A stretch of 64,000 nt of DNA from an uncultured Phocaeicola sp. (GCA_948579315.1 CAPAOL010000005.1:43656-107655); one strand, 5' to 3'; counted from the first letter of the stretch, positions 40,101 to 48,522 are shown. A program made the numbers and translations. Notes: generated by a model not told the origin, from the sequence alone.

Positions 40101-42619
40101 ACCGGCATTTCTTTAAATTGATCCAAGAAAGAACTTATATCCAAACCGATAGCTATTCTTTGAGCGTCACTCAAATTGTCTAAATTCCAACCGGCAGCTT
40201 GTAATCGTGACTTATATTCAGATATGAAACTCTGCATATCCGGTGATACTTCTTCCTCAAAAACACGTTTAGAGTTTTTCCATGCCTTCCGTAGCTGAAA
40301 AATATCATCCCTATATCCTCCCGTGAAGGGTAACTCATTATTCAAACTGGCTAATGCCTTGGGATATTCTTTGATTATATCCAACTGCTCTTTCAATGAT
40401 TTGCCCGAAGCGACTTTAGCAAAATCATCATACTTGGCTATAACTTTCTGCATGGCAGTATAATACTCTATATAGCTACCAGCCATACGGTCTATAATCT
40501 TGTCTATATGCTTCTCTGCCTTGATGTAGTCTTCAATATTTTCACTAAAGCTTTCGTCAAAATAACCATCAGTAGCATCATTCGCATATTCAGATGTACC
40601 TCTTATGGCATTCAACAATTTATAAGCCTCTTTTGTATCATTCAAAGCATTCCGAAGCAATATATATTGTTCTGCAAGGCTTTTAACCGTATTTCCTTCA
40701 TCATCAGTCTTAAACGTTTCATTAAAAGTGTCTGCCCAAACTGGAGAATAATCCTTTAATGCTGTTTTCATTTCTTCAATAGAAGAAATCAGTGAGGCAT
40801 CATTCGCCTTAAAAGGATCAACATCAGCAAATTTTTGAGCTTCTTTCGTTAAATTCTTGAAACCGTCTTGTGCTCTTGTTGTCAGCTCGGAAATACGCTC
40901 GTTCATTTCGTCAGCCTTTTGCCCGGACTTATACCATAATTCAGTAATGGCAAAAAGTCCAGCGAACAAATACATGTATGGATTGAACAAACCCTTAAAA
41001 GCAGTCCAAACTTGTTTGGCTCCATAACTAAGCATTGTCATTGCCACACGAGCTTTTCCAGCTGACATAGCCACTTGAAGTTCAGCTTTTGATATATTAA
41101 GTAATTGGGTAATATGTCCTGCCTGACCTGATTTAATTTTCCCAAGTGTTATCAACCTCAACGCTTGTTCTTTGTTCAATGCGCCACTAACAGCCAATGC
41201 CCTCCATTCTGCGGTAGTCATAGCATTTCTTGAAGCAATCAATCCTTTTTCAGCGGCAGTTAAAGTGCGGTAATTGGAAGCCATCACTAAATCCGCTGCT
41301 GTTTTCTGTTTAGCTGCGAGTGTTCCTTTTATTAATGTAGCATTTGCCACTCCCATGGCACGTGATCCTGCATAAACCGCAACCCGATATGTTCCAAACG
41401 CAGCTGTGGCCGCTGTTATAAAAAGTACAACTTCTTTCCAATTTTGAGCAAGGGTGGTAAGGCTTTCGGCAGTCCATTTCAATGTACTACCCATTGACTC
41501 CGCAATATCACCAAGCATAATGTCAATCGCATCAGCCAAGTTCTTCCATTTGGATTTGACTGATTCTGAAAGAACTTCCTGCATGTTATGAAACATGCCA
41601 CCATCATCCGTAAGTTCCCAAAGAACATCTTTTACGTCCTCAAACGTAACCTTCTTTTTCGAGATCATATCAAGCACTTCACCGGCACTGACAATGCGGC
41701 CTTCCAACTTACTGAATCGCTCGGCCAGTTTATCCACCATAGGAATGTTCGCTTCCGTCAATTGCCGCAATTCTGTTCCTTTCAAGAATTTAGCAGCCTT
41801 TATCTGACCGAAGGCCATTATGATACGCCCCATATCAACACCTACACCGGCTGATATATCAGCCAGCCTTTTCATGGTATCATACAATTCATTGTATGGT
41901 ATAGAATATGCAGAAAGTTGCTTGGCATACTGATTCAAATCCATAACCCCGAACGGAGAAGCAACAGCCAGTTTCTTAATCTGATTGAATATGGTTGTAG
42001 CTTTGCCTTCATCTTGCAGGATAGAGGCCATTGCAATTTTCTGATTCTCCAACTCACCACCAATATCAACCACTGCACGTAAGAAATTTTGTGCCGCATA
42101 AATGGAGTATAGCCCCAAAAATTCATTTCTTAATTGTCTGACAATACTCAACTGGCTGTTCATTGCTCCATTCATATTGAGAGTGGCTGTCATGTGCCGC
42201 CTTGCTGCATTGGCTGATCTCTCACGGGCATTAGCCAAATCCAGTTCAGCTTTGGCGGCACGTGCGGCTCTTTGTCGCGCAAGCTCACGTGCGGCTGCGG
42301 CAGAAGCCTCCGCTTTGGTTTGGATGGCGGCGGCTTTGGCGGCGCGTAAATCACTTGCTGTAAAGTTTGTATTCAACCCGGCGGCTTGCAAGGCGGCACG
42401 GACAGCTTGTGTGGTACTGGCCTTATCCACTACCACATTGATCTTAAACTTCTCACTTTGAAGCAAAGTCTTCATATCGCCAACCAACTTCTTCTTGTCA
42501 AAACCCACATCAAGTTTTGCCTGCAAGTCTTTGGTGATTTCCGCTTTCAATTTTTTACGTTGTTCCGCTGTCTTATCACGGAACAGTATATCAAAATATA
42601 AATTACCGAGATCAGCCAT
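37145..42619 (-). CDS. Tape measure protein (1824 aa)
   Basis: The largest gene. N-terminal coiled coil and Ala-rich helix, the tape-measure domain (RDKTAEQRKKLKAEITKDLQ; GRIIMAFGQIKAAKFLKGTE; LTEANIPMVDKLAERF, ~250-300), hydrophobic segments near 390-440 and 535-560, and a very long helical remainder with an Ala/Gly-rich stretch near 1490. It sets tail length and leads DNA into the cell. At roughly 1.5 angstrom per residue a tail of about 0.27 micrometre is expected. No sheath or baseplate-wedge genes are seen, so the tail is non-contractile. Confidence 0.9.
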   Translation of the reverse strand: MADLGNLYFDILFRDKTAEQRKKLKAEITKDLQAKLDVGFDKKKLVGDMKTLLQSEKFKINVVVDKASTTQAVRAALQAAGLNTNFTASDLRAAKAAAIQTKAEASAAAARELARQRAARAAKAELDLANARERSANAARRHMTATLNMNGAMNSQLSIVRQLRNEFLGLYSIYAAQNFLRAVVDIGGELENQKIAMASILQDEGKATTIFNQIKKLAVASPFGVMDLNQYAKQLSAYSIPYNELYDTMKRLADISAGVGVDMGRIIMAFGQIKAAKFLKGTELRQLTEANIPMVDKLAERFSKLEGRIVSAGEVLDMISKKKVTFEDVKDVLWELTDDGGMFHNMQEVLSESVKSKWKNLADAIDIMLGDIAESMGSTLKWTAESLTTLAQNWKEVVLFITAATAAFGTYRVAVYAGSRAMGVANATLIKGTLAAKQKTAADLVMASNYRTLTAAEKGLIASRNAMTTAEWRALAVSGALNKEQALRLITLGKIKSGQAGHITQLLNISKAELQVAMSAGKARVAMTMLSYGAKQVWTAFKGLFNPYMYLFAGLFAITELWYKSGQKADEMNERISELTTRAQDGFKNLTKEAQKFADVDPFKANDASLISSIEEMKTALKDYSPVWADTFNETFKTDDEGNTVKSLAEQYILLRNALNDTKEAYKLLNAIRGTSEYANDATDGYFDESFSENIEDYIKAEKHIDKIIDRMAGSYIEYYTAMQKVIAKYDDFAKVASGKSLKEQLDIIKEYPKALASLNNELPFTGGYRDDIFQLRKAWKNSKRVFEEEVSPDMQSFISEYKSRLQAAGWNLDNLSDAQRIAIGLDISSFLDQFKEMPVDIRKFLNGEILEKQFNIKINAEYTETIQSLSDLQKKFNEATDGQFEAQIKVSTDSEKIIEGVQKAYKEAKETTNQLKPVLIKAGIDLSGIGAIDLSKLPAWQKQIVSDYKKAFDTMQAGEKGAKEIGFSLTDPNKDKSKKDAFAERLKERVNLLKEAYSEYKKWTDIVGKGEAASKVKESGIFDSLFKGKEPVDIGNYRDELNKILNQLDDKTEVRRDLKVSIRKVIADIDANAMKEASDKAAKELERYVSDVSKKWDIYKQLVNAGASKKDASTYAFGFLTDYENEAQYLIDTVQKKLKEKAVDLPFTLSDDEAESILGGKDSPLYKQFFKVWKDAKEAFEKDKVSIALDDTKVIANARSTIEKIRILSEQYASKTGLSVGKNGELVGDTSGLNNVQKAYLDEYNKKLIELKSTLLQLLPEWEKIFGDKEQRSFSDLKEAERIAREIKNNAKVSYDSDGKPNGFTSFFTKDDGSIENVKGAYSLLDKLIKAIPQLQDAQLAVNPFKTLAKNVKELFTSEKDSDKLEKKIGRLGESVAESADLVGNFAGQMSSMFDALGNEGMADMMGNVQDAMSSISNIGQGFAKGGIVGGIVAAAGEAVNWIGKIAQAHDEKLDKAIEKSKLRVQQLQYIYEQIDGILERFLGSGTELKLVDAENDRTRLNQLNNQIGAIRNKGKINIFDLMSLQKYKKEAEKLQKRVSAYDEGGAYGYQRALMQKQLSELEKQRQAEIDKKETDDSKVADYENQIAEMKQQIKDFAEETAKSLYGINLKDWASQLGDALYEAWQKGEDGAEAFKNKVADIMGDVMNSILKISILEPAMQQLQKMLFGEDGMSGYFGKDFSLDEKELESIADYLMGVSEKTDDYYSMLDKLNNYMEKKYGISMKEEEEDSGSGLSKGIQNVTENTANLLASYINAIRADVSVKREYVRRLVEELFPAYNVIAQAQLQQLTMIQINTAKNVEFVEEIRDILHRNINGVNKFNI

Positions 42620-42636
42620 ATATTATTGTGTTTGTG

Positions 42637-42891
42637 TTACTTATAATCATTAATGTTAATTGCTGTTTCTCCATTGCCATACTTATCTTTCCAGCGTTTG
42701 GCAGCATCCTCTATTTCGCTTACGGAAGGGGATTTGAAGTTCTTCGTATCGTGCTTCTTTTCCTTGTTGTCCTTGTCACAATCTGTAACCACAATAGACA
42801 CATCCATTGCCAATAGTTCAATTTGTGCATTTGTAAGTACCCAATAAATACCAAACAAGGGCTTGCTTATTGGAATCCCAAATACTCTCAA
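42637..42891 (-). CDS. Tail assembly chaperone, downstream frame
   Basis: Called from TTG 42891, but the same frame is open back beyond the end of the preceding gene and reads protein-like there (SYGQTWEIGKSYPWLTEPLR), so it is probably made as a -1 frameshift extension of the preceding gene, like lambda G-GT. Contains IYWVLTNAQIELLAMDVSIV and a Lys-rich tail with SVSEIEDAAKRWKDKYG. Directly before the tape measure, the normal place for this protein. Confidence 0.6.
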   Translation of the reverse strand: MRVFGIPISKPLFGIYWVLTNAQIELLAMDVSIVVTDCDKDNKEKKHDTKNFKSPSVSEIEDAAKRWKDKYGNGETAININDYK

Positions 42892-42920
42892 AGGCTCTGT
42901 CAGCCACGGATAGGACTTGC

Positions 42921-43379
42921 CTATTTCCCACGTTTGTCCGTAGCTGGTTCGTGAAGGATATGCTCTGCTTCCTCTTTTGTCATTGTCATCATCGTGTCCT
43001 TCATCGCGGTCAGATATATGGTAGCAGTCAAGTAGTCTTCCACTGGAATTTTTTTTTTGCCGACGGCTATAACCTTCATCAGCTCATGATCTCCATATTG
43101 TTTGATATAAAAGAACCATCGCCACAAGAAAGGATAGAAGAACTTGATCTTCCAATATCCGTTCAAAATGATAGCGGCTGCACATTGGCAACTGATCTTA
43201 TCATCATTCCCCGATTTCTGCATGGTACTGGTGAATTTGCGTATAGTCCCTCTTTTCAGCCATGAAATACCATATTTCTTTCCTCGGACTTCCACATAGT
43301 CCACACTGTCTTCCAACACATCATTCAATAGCCTTTCATCCTCCGGTGTAGGAAGTGTTATGTCATTCTTCTTTGTCAT
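42921..43379 (-). CDS. Tail assembly chaperone, upstream frame (152 aa)
   Basis: Helical with VEVRGKKYGISWLKRGTIRK at ~30-50 and ends KEEAEHILHEPATDKRGK. By position (between tail tube and tape measure) it fits the first tail chaperone. A slip-prone ACAAAAGAG (42980-42972) lies ~50 bases before its stop, in reach of the -1 frame that continues downstream. Confidence 0.6.
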   Translation of the reverse strand: MTKKNDITLPTPEDERLLNDVLEDSVDYVEVRGKKYGISWLKRGTIRKFTSTMQKSGNDDKISCQCAAAIILNGYWKIKFFYPFLWRWFFYIKQYGDHELMKVIAVGKKKIPVEDYLTATIYLTAMKDTMMTMTKEEAEHILHEPATDKRGK

Positions 43380-43401
43380 ATTTTATCATGTTTTATACGA
43401 A

Positions 43402-43440
43402 AAAAGGTGGTGGCCGGTATCAAGTAGCTCACCACCTTTT
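43402..43440 (-). terminator. Terminator after tail tube gene
   Basis: AAAAGGTGGTG (43402-43412) pairs perfectly with CACCACCTTTT (43430-43440). It would lower expression of chaperone and tape measure relative to the abundant tail tube protein. Confidence 0.75.
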
Positions 43441-43480
43441 CGCTGATATGAATTTTGCAAAGTGTTATATCCTAAGTTTT

Positions 43481-44044
43481 TTATTCGGACACTTTTTTAC
43501 GTAAAATGTAAATAGAGGCACCCTTAGCATCATTCAACGGAGAAACAGATACATTAAAGTACCCCGGCTTATCCTGCTCGCTGACGAAGTTGCTATACCC
43601 CTCAACATTCGGTAAGAACAAGGCTGTTTGACGGTCTTCACTACGCATGAAGAGTCCTCCGATTACTTTCTTCGGTTCGATATTGTAACCTTCACCTTCA
43701 TAAGTCTCACCATCAATGGTAGTAGTCATAGTCACCGTTTCCGCTTTCTTGTTCAGTAACAAGTCATTGATCTTTCCTGCCACGGAAGGTACTTGAAACT
43801 GAATATCGGAATCTCCAGCATTAGCAATAGAAGTCCAAGTTGCTCCGGTTGTCAACTTGATCTTGGAAACATCGGCAGCTCCGGTATCAAATGTAACTCC
43901 GTCAGAGAGTACCGGCAGCTCCATATCAAAAGCCGCTAAAGTTGCGAGGTCACTATTGACTTTGGACACATAATAAACCTCCTTCATCTGATTAAAGAGC
44001 ACCTTTAACTCTTCCAGTTTGGTAGTAATAGAAATCTCTGCCAT
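43481..44044 (-). CDS. Major tail tube protein (187 aa)
   Basis: Beta-rich, starts MAEISITTKLEELKVLFNQM, with GVTFDTGAADVSKIKLTTGA, QFQVPSVAGKINDLLLN and GYNIEPKKVIGGLFMRSEDR. Length, position before the tail chaperones and the following terminator fit the tube protein that polymerises around the tape measure. No direct motif proves it. Confidence 0.7.
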   Translation of the reverse strand: MAEISITTKLEELKVLFNQMKEVYYVSKVNSDLATLAAFDMELPVLSDGVTFDTGAADVSKIKLTTGATWTSIANAGDSDIQFQVPSVAGKINDLLLNKKAETVTMTTTIDGETYEGEGYNIEPKKVIGGLFMRSEDRQTALFLPNVEGYSNFVSEQDKPGYFNVSVSPLNDAKGASIYILRKKVSE

Positions 44045-44067
44045 AATCGTATCTTTTTAAGTTTGTG

Positions 44068-44463
44068 TCATTTGTTTATTATTAGCTTCGCTTGTATTAT
44101 TAAGGAATGAAAACCGAGTCCGTCATTTCCTCCGGGAAGCAATCGTGGACTTACAGCTGAAAACAATTCCGTCACTATTGGAAATTTTGAAACCACTTCC
44201 ATTTGCATTTCATCCAAACGGACTGTATTCTCAATACCGTTTGAGCGATCATGCGCAAAAACGTTTATCTGACAGTAAGTGTCTTGGTAGGTACTTCCTT
44301 TATCTTGGATAGTTTGTGGCAACCGAATAACAACAAAGTCCTTCATCGCCTTTTGTTCAGCAGCCGGACGATCTGTTATGAAAACCTTTTCACCAATGCC
44401 GGTTACTGCATCAGCGATTTGTTTTAATATATCCATACGTCTATAAACTGTCCGTCCCATCAT
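44068..44463 (-). CDS. Tail terminator/completion protein (131 aa)
   Basis: DILKQIADAVTGIGEKVFIT followed by KDFVVIRLPQTIQDKG: an alpha/beta protein of the size and place of tail terminators (lambda U-like). Overlaps the upstream gene by four bases. Assignment is from synteny. Confidence 0.6.
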   Translation of the reverse strand: MMGRTVYRRMDILKQIADAVTGIGEKVFITDRPAAEQKAMKDFVVIRLPQTIQDKGSTYQDTYCQINVFAHDRSNGIENTVRLDEMQMEVVSKFPIVTELFSAVSPRLLPGGNDGLGFHSLIIQAKLIINK

Positions 44464-44990
44464 TTCATTGGTTTAAAGTTCTTGAATAATGTATTTTGTG
44501 CCCTTTGAAATGTTCCGGTCAGAACATCTGCATTTAACACATTCTCCAAATAGGTTGAATATTCAGTACCCGTGCACATTACTATCTCAAATCCTTTACG
44601 TGATTCCGACTTATATCTTTTCAAGAAATCAAAGGAGGATGCTTCGCCATAACCTTTATCAGTTTCTATTGTTCCAGTAAAACGTCTGTTCTGATTATCA
44701 TAACTGACACCTACAAATGTTTCACCTTTAGTCAGTTTTACTCTCACCGGTTGTTTCATTGAATCTCCACTACAAACGAAATAGGAAAATCTACCGTCCA
44801 TGAATAATCCGCACGCATAACTGGTTATTGTATTACCCGTAAGATTCCGAAAGCCTGACTTGTTATCAAGTGCATCTTGGATAAGTTCTTCACAGCATTT
44901 AGTCAAGACATCAAAGATATATCCTGAAACAAGCTCCTTTGCCTTCCTTATTCCTTCATCAAACAATACTTCATTGCTCCGGTTATCCAT
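44460..44990 (-). CDS. Neck/tail-attachment protein (176 aa)
   Basis: Helical N-terminus and a beta core (VRVKLTKGETFVGVSYDNQN). Located between head closure and tail terminator genes, where HK97 gp10-like proteins lie. Assignment from synteny. Confidence 0.55.
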   Translation of the reverse strand: MDNRSNEVLFDEGIRKAKELVSGYIFDVLTKCCEELIQDALDNKSGFRNLTGNTITSYACGLFMDGRFSYFVCSGDSMKQPVRVKLTKGETFVGVSYDNQNRRFTGTIETDKGYGEASSFDFLKRYKSESRKGFEIVMCTGTEYSTYLENVLNADVLTGTFQRAQNTLFKNFKPMK

Positions 44991-44993
44991 GCG

Positions 44994-45323
44994 TTAATTT
45001 TTTGCAAGATTGAAATACACAGTTGTTCCCAAATTTCCGGCATAGCTATCAGTAACCATACATTGAGTGAAAGTGCCTTGTCTGTCCGTGACATCTATCA
45101 GATCACCGGCCAATATTCCTTCAACAATTCCGGGAAGGCTCAACAGATAATCGCTCTTTATCACATTATCGGTTTTGTATGTCCGCAAATTTGTACTACC
45201 TTCCTTTCGGCATATACCTTCATACAAGATCACCTTCTCACCATCACTGAAAGAATCCTCACCTATAATTCGGTAAACAGTACATTTGTGCGGATGCCGT
45301 GGATTATTTACTTTCATACTCAA
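44994..45323 (-). CDS. Head closure protein (109 aa)
   Basis: Beta barrel-like: NPRHPHKCTVYRIIGEDSFS, LLSLPGIVEGILAGDLIDVT and TQCMVTDSYAGNLGTTVYF resemble SPP1 gp16-like stoppers. Four-base overlap with the adaptor gene upstream. Confidence 0.6.
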   Translation of the reverse strand: MSMKVNNPRHPHKCTVYRIIGEDSFSDGEKVILYEGICRKEGSTNLRTYKTDNVIKSDYLLSLPGIVEGILAGDLIDVTDRQGTFTQCMVTDSYAGNLGTTVYFNLAKN

Positions 45324-45694
45324 AAATTGACTATTCTGATTTTAGTGCCCTTTACAACTTCTTCATCCCATTTCTCATACAGTTCTTTCGCCATTTCACG
45401 GAGTTGCCGCTTGTCGTATGCACTGGTCTGCCAACCACCTTCCTTATGCTTCCATCCCCCGTCACTGTCTTCGGTATCATTCTTACTGCTTGGAGTGCTT
45501 GCACACCACATGTAAATATCGGCAGTGGCAAGATCAAGCTGCCTTTCGGTCAGTTCACTTACCATTGTTCCAAAAGCGATTTTCCGCTTGACAAGAACCC
45601 TTTTGAGGGCGTTGTCCGCTATTTCATAAGCAGTTGCGCCACTCAAAAAGTCCTCAATGGTCATATCTTCCGTATGAGAAAGTTCCTCATTCAT
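45320..45694 (-). CDS. Head-tail adaptor protein (124 aa)
   Basis: Mainly helical (TIEDFLSGATAYEIADNALK; SELTERQLDLATADIYMWCA), as expected for the gp6/gp15-like adaptor ring under the portal. Assignment from fold pattern and position next to the capsid gene. Confidence 0.6.
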   Translation of the reverse strand: MNEELSHTEDMTIEDFLSGATAYEIADNALKRVLVKRKIAFGTMVSELTERQLDLATADIYMWCASTPSSKNDTEDSDGGWKHKEGGWQTSAYDKRQLREMAKELYEKWDEEVVKGTKIRIVNF

Positions 45695-45713
45695 TCTTGC
45701 ATGAATTTAAGAA

Positions 45714-46907
45714 TTACACAGTTACAGTAGAGATGAACATATACTGTGGCATTCTCGGCACACACATTTGGGCGGCTTCACTTTCAATATAGATTGAATG
45801 TGTTTCAGGATTGGCTCTCTGTGTCAGTTTCAAGCGTCCACCGTCATAAGAAGCAACCTTGTTTGCCTCATATCCCAAAGTCAAAGGCTCCACACCTTGA
45901 ATAGTACCGATCTGACCTACTGGTATAAAGGCAATATTGGTGGCCTTGAAGTTCTCCACTTGTTCAGTGATAAGATCAGGTTGTCCGTCCGCATCCTTAC
46001 CGGGCTTGTCAACAAAAGCATAGCTGTCACGTGGCACGATTTCATCCACCTTAACCAGTTTCTTGAAAATGGCTTTCAGGCGGTCTTCATCTTCATTCTG
46101 TGCATTGGCAATAACCGTACTATCATCCGTCACAGTCGGATAGAGGGAATGGCCGATACGTTTAAGAACCGCGGTATGAGTCATTAAATCATCCCATAAG
46201 TCCTGCGCCAGCTCCATCCTGATCTTGCCCAAATAATGATATTTGCGGCGAATCTCTTTCACTCTGTTCTTTATATCCATAATCGGATCAGAGGCAGAGC
46301 CTTGATTTGCCGGAATATGTTCATCCTTAGTCCACCAGCGGCTTGTGCCGGCCAATGCTTGATAATGGTTTTCAGGGATATTAAAGTCAATAGTGATACC
46401 CTTCAAACCACGTGGGTTGTTATCAGTATCAATAGTGAACTTACCCGTGGAAACAATTCTCATTCGCTGGTGAGTAAGCGCATTGTAGTACGATCCGATA
46501 AGACCGTCAGCACTTTCATCAAGCAAGCCCAAGAACACATTCTGCATCTCTTCCGTCAATGCGGACATGCCTACCCGTTGCAACAGCTGCAATTGTTGTC
46601 TCACAGTCACACGGTTCAAACGGTAGAACTTCTTTTGAGTCGGGATATTACCCGTCCTTCCTTCGAGTTCTCCCAATGCAGCTTCATAACCCGGACTTTC
46701 CGGATCAACGTAAGCTGGCAGCGTTTTCACGCCGAGGCTCGTAATAAGCTGGGAGAAAGTATAATCCAACTTGGTTGCTTCAAATTCAAAACCATCAATT
46801 TGAAGTAGGTCATACTTCTCCTTGTAACGGTCAATAAATTCTTGCCAAGTGTCCCCACCAAGCCCATACTCGATAACCTTGTACAAATCAATAGGAAGTG
46901 TATTCAT
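45714..46907 (-). CDS. Major capsid protein (397 aa)
   Basis: MNTLPIDLYKVIEYGLGGDT start. Length and sequence pattern (FYRLNRVTVRQQLQLLQRVG; MRIVSTGKFTIDTDNNPRGL; IAFIPVGQIGTIQGVEPLTL; SIYIESEAAQMCVPRMPQYM) match major-capsid-protein-E-like HK97-fold proteins. It follows scaffold and decoration genes in the usual order. Confidence 0.82.
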   Translation of the reverse strand: MNTLPIDLYKVIEYGLGGDTWQEFIDRYKEKYDLLQIDGFEFEATKLDYTFSQLITSLGVKTLPAYVDPESPGYEAALGELEGRTGNIPTQKKFYRLNRVTVRQQLQLLQRVGMSALTEEMQNVFLGLLDESADGLIGSYYNALTHQRMRIVSTGKFTIDTDNNPRGLKGITIDFNIPENHYQALAGTSRWWTKDEHIPANQGSASDPIMDIKNRVKEIRRKYHYLGKIRMELAQDLWDDLMTHTAVLKRIGHSLYPTVTDDSTVIANAQNEDEDRLKAIFKKLVKVDEIVPRDSYAFVDKPGKDADGQPDLITEQVENFKATNIAFIPVGQIGTIQGVEPLTLGYEANKVASYDGGRLKLTQRANPETHSIYIESEAAQMCVPRMPQYMFISTVTV

Positions 46908-46944
46908 ACAATTGTCGTATTTTAAATGTTGTTTTCAAATTCTT

Positions 46945-47352
46945 TTACTGCACCCATACAATTTGAGGAAGTGTAGTAATCTTTTGCAGGATAGCGACCA
47001 CTTCTTCGTCAAACATGTACTGATAAATCTCTCCGGCATAGACTACTGTCCCACTGGCCTTTGTGTTGCCACTGGCTACAAGAATATCTTCTTGCAAATA
47101 ACCATTAATGCCAAGAGTGGTAATATCTGATTCAGCCGCCTTGATCTGTGCATCCGTATAAGCGGTGAATGTCTTACCTGAAAGATCAAACTTCACAGCT
47201 GTACCGGCAGGAATCTTGCCAACCGCAACCCAATCGGAAATGTTGCTCACCATACCACCGCCCGGATAACGGTGACGGATTTCACGCCACACTTTACGGG
47301 CATGTCCGTATTTCACGGTGTTCACATCAAACGTGTTACCCATTGTTCCCAT
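46945..47352 (-). CDS. Capsid decoration-like protein (135 aa)
   Basis: Beta-rich (IPAGTAVKFDLSGKTFTAYT; ILVASGNTKASGTVVYAGEI) with the small-barrel pattern of lambda D/gp8-like head-stabilising proteins, placed between scaffold and capsid genes. Confidence 0.65.
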   Translation of the reverse strand: MGTMGNTFDVNTVKYGHARKVWREIRHRYPGGGMVSNISDWVAVGKIPAGTAVKFDLSGKTFTAYTDAQIKAAESDITTLGINGYLQEDILVASGNTKASGTVVYAGEIYQYMFDEEVVAILQKITTLPQIVWVQ

Positions 47353-47379
47353 ACATTTATTGTTTTAGAGTTAATAATT

Positions 47380-48003
47380 TCAATTCTTCTTCCAGCCTTC
47401 CTTCTTGCCTTTACGTTCAAAGTATCTGCTGGCTGCATTGTGTTGTGTTCCACCTGAACCGTCAGAAGTTCTTGGGGCGGTGCCATAACCCCTGCACGCC
47501 TTATATTCTGCATCATATTTCGGCAGAAATTCAGTAACCAGTTCATCCACAGTTTTCTTGGTATCGAAAGTTACCCCTTGTAAGGTCTTGCTCAACACAT
47601 AATCATCATTCGCTTGTTTGGCCTTCATTGCAGCCGTAACCTTCTTCAACAAATCAGCTTGAACCTTTTTGCTGTCTTCCGCGTCTAAACGTGCTTCCAG
47701 TTCTTTCAGTTTCTTCTCCAGTTCATCATCGTTTTTCGGTGGTACCGGTGGAGTTGGAGGTGTCGGGGGAGTCGGTTGGGGCTTATAGTTTTTCTTAAAG
47801 TCCTCAACTCTGGTTGCGACATCATGGTTGTACTGTCCTTGCATCCCTTTCAGAAAATTCACAGCCTTGTTCCAATAAGCCTCGTCAGGCTCCGAACCTT
47901 CGGCTACGGGATTAAGTTCTACATACTTCTGTAATGTCTGCGGTGAAAAACTGGTTTCTCCAAGTTTCTCGCTTAATGTGGATAAGATTTTTTCTTGTTC
48001 CAT
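47380..48003 (-). CDS. Capsid scaffold protein (207 aa)
   Basis: From ATG 48003 (MEQEKILSTLSEKLGETSFS). A Pro/Thr-rich linker (~88-102), a coiled coil (ELEKKLKELEARLDAEDSKK) and a basic C-terminus ending KGKKEGWKKN are typical of scaffolds whose tail binds capsid. An upstream ATG at 48063 lies in the terminator and is not used. Confidence 0.72.
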   Translation of the reverse strand: MEQEKILSTLSEKLGETSFSPQTLQKYVELNPVAEGSEPDEAYWNKAVNFLKGMQGQYNHDVATRVEDFKKNYKPQPTPPTPPTPPVPPKNDDELEKKLKELEARLDAEDSKKVQADLLKKVTAAMKAKQANDDYVLSKTLQGVTFDTKKTVDELVTEFLPKYDAEYKACRGYGTAPRTSDGSGGTQHNAASRYFERKGKKEGWKKN

Positions 48004-48034
48004 CGTGTTTATTTTGTGTTTATGTTGAATAAAA

Positions 48035-48074
48035 AAAGAGTCAGACAATGCTTTTTGCATCAATCTGACTCTTT
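48035..48074. terminator. Strong terminator between tRNA genes and scaffold
   Basis: AA AGAGTCAGA (48035-48045) pairs with TCTGACTCTTT (48064-48074), 11 bp, flanked by A and T runs on both strands. It lies inside the late leader, so late expression probably needs antitermination or read-through. Confidence 0.8.
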
Positions 48075-48097
48075 GGTCTTATTTTCCATTTAATAGT

Positions 48098-48161
48098 GGG
48101 CAGAGATGAAATCGAATCACCTTAACCGGATTTTCAGTCCGGCGCATACACCACGTCTGCC
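48098..48161 (-). tRNA. tRNA-Phe-like gene (GAA) with reduced D-arm
   Basis: Acceptor GGCAGA/TCTGCC (6 bp), anticodon arm CCGGA-CTGAAAA-TCCGG giving anticodon GAA, and T-arm GGTGA-TTCGATT-TCATC. Only ~13 bases (CGTGGTGTATGCG) stand for the D-arm, so total length is ~64 nt. It may be degenerate or a true compact tRNA. Lies after the initiator tRNA on the same strand. Confidence 0.55.
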
Positions 48162-48234
48162 ATCTTTCCATATTCTCCCTTTATCCCCATACGCCACATC
48201 GAAGGGAGAAACAATGCGGCAACTCCAACTATTG

Positions 48235-48307
48235 TTGCGGAGATTCGACTCGAACGAATGACCTTTGGGCTATGATCCCAACGAGCTACCAGCTGCTCCA
48301 CTCCGCG
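48235..48307 (-). tRNA. Initiator tRNA-fMet (CAU)
   Basis: 73 nt, intact cloverleaf. Hallmarks of an initiator: C1:A72 mismatch (5' CGCGGAG with 3' CTCCGCA), A11:U24 in the D-stem, three G-C pairs under the anticodon loop (GGG/CCC), anticodon CAT. CCA is not encoded. It lies in the late leader between a Com-like gene and the tRNA-Phe-like gene. Confidence 0.92.
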
Positions 48308-48322
48308 ATATTATCCTGAAAA

Positions 48323-48505
48323 CTACTTTGTACCCACAATATCCACATTTATGTAGTTCTTGCATCTACGACACTTCACTCTCAATATAACAACACCATT
48401 GACATAGCTTATATCAGTTAGTTTCTGACCGCATATCGGACATAAAACTATCTTGTTGTATATTTCCCTTTGATCTGCATCTTTATCCGCACTAATTTTT
48501 ATCAT
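48323..48505 (-). CDS. Com-like zinc-ribbon protein (60 aa)
   Basis: LCPICGQKLTDISY...VKCRRCKNYINVDIVG has two CxxC pairs and the length of the Mu Com family, small RNA/DNA-binding zinc proteins. First gene behind the late minus-strand promoter at 48523, so it may regulate late RNA. Confidence 0.6.
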   Translation of the reverse strand: MIKISADKDADQREIYNKIVLCPICGQKLTDISYVNGVVILRVKCRRCKNYINVDIVGTK

Positions 48506-48522
48506 ACCCCATGTTTTCGTTG

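Noticed and set aside
47461..47490. TTGGGGCGGT word as a third variable repeat
   Set aside because: Only the short word matches the repeat start; the following bases do not align with the template.
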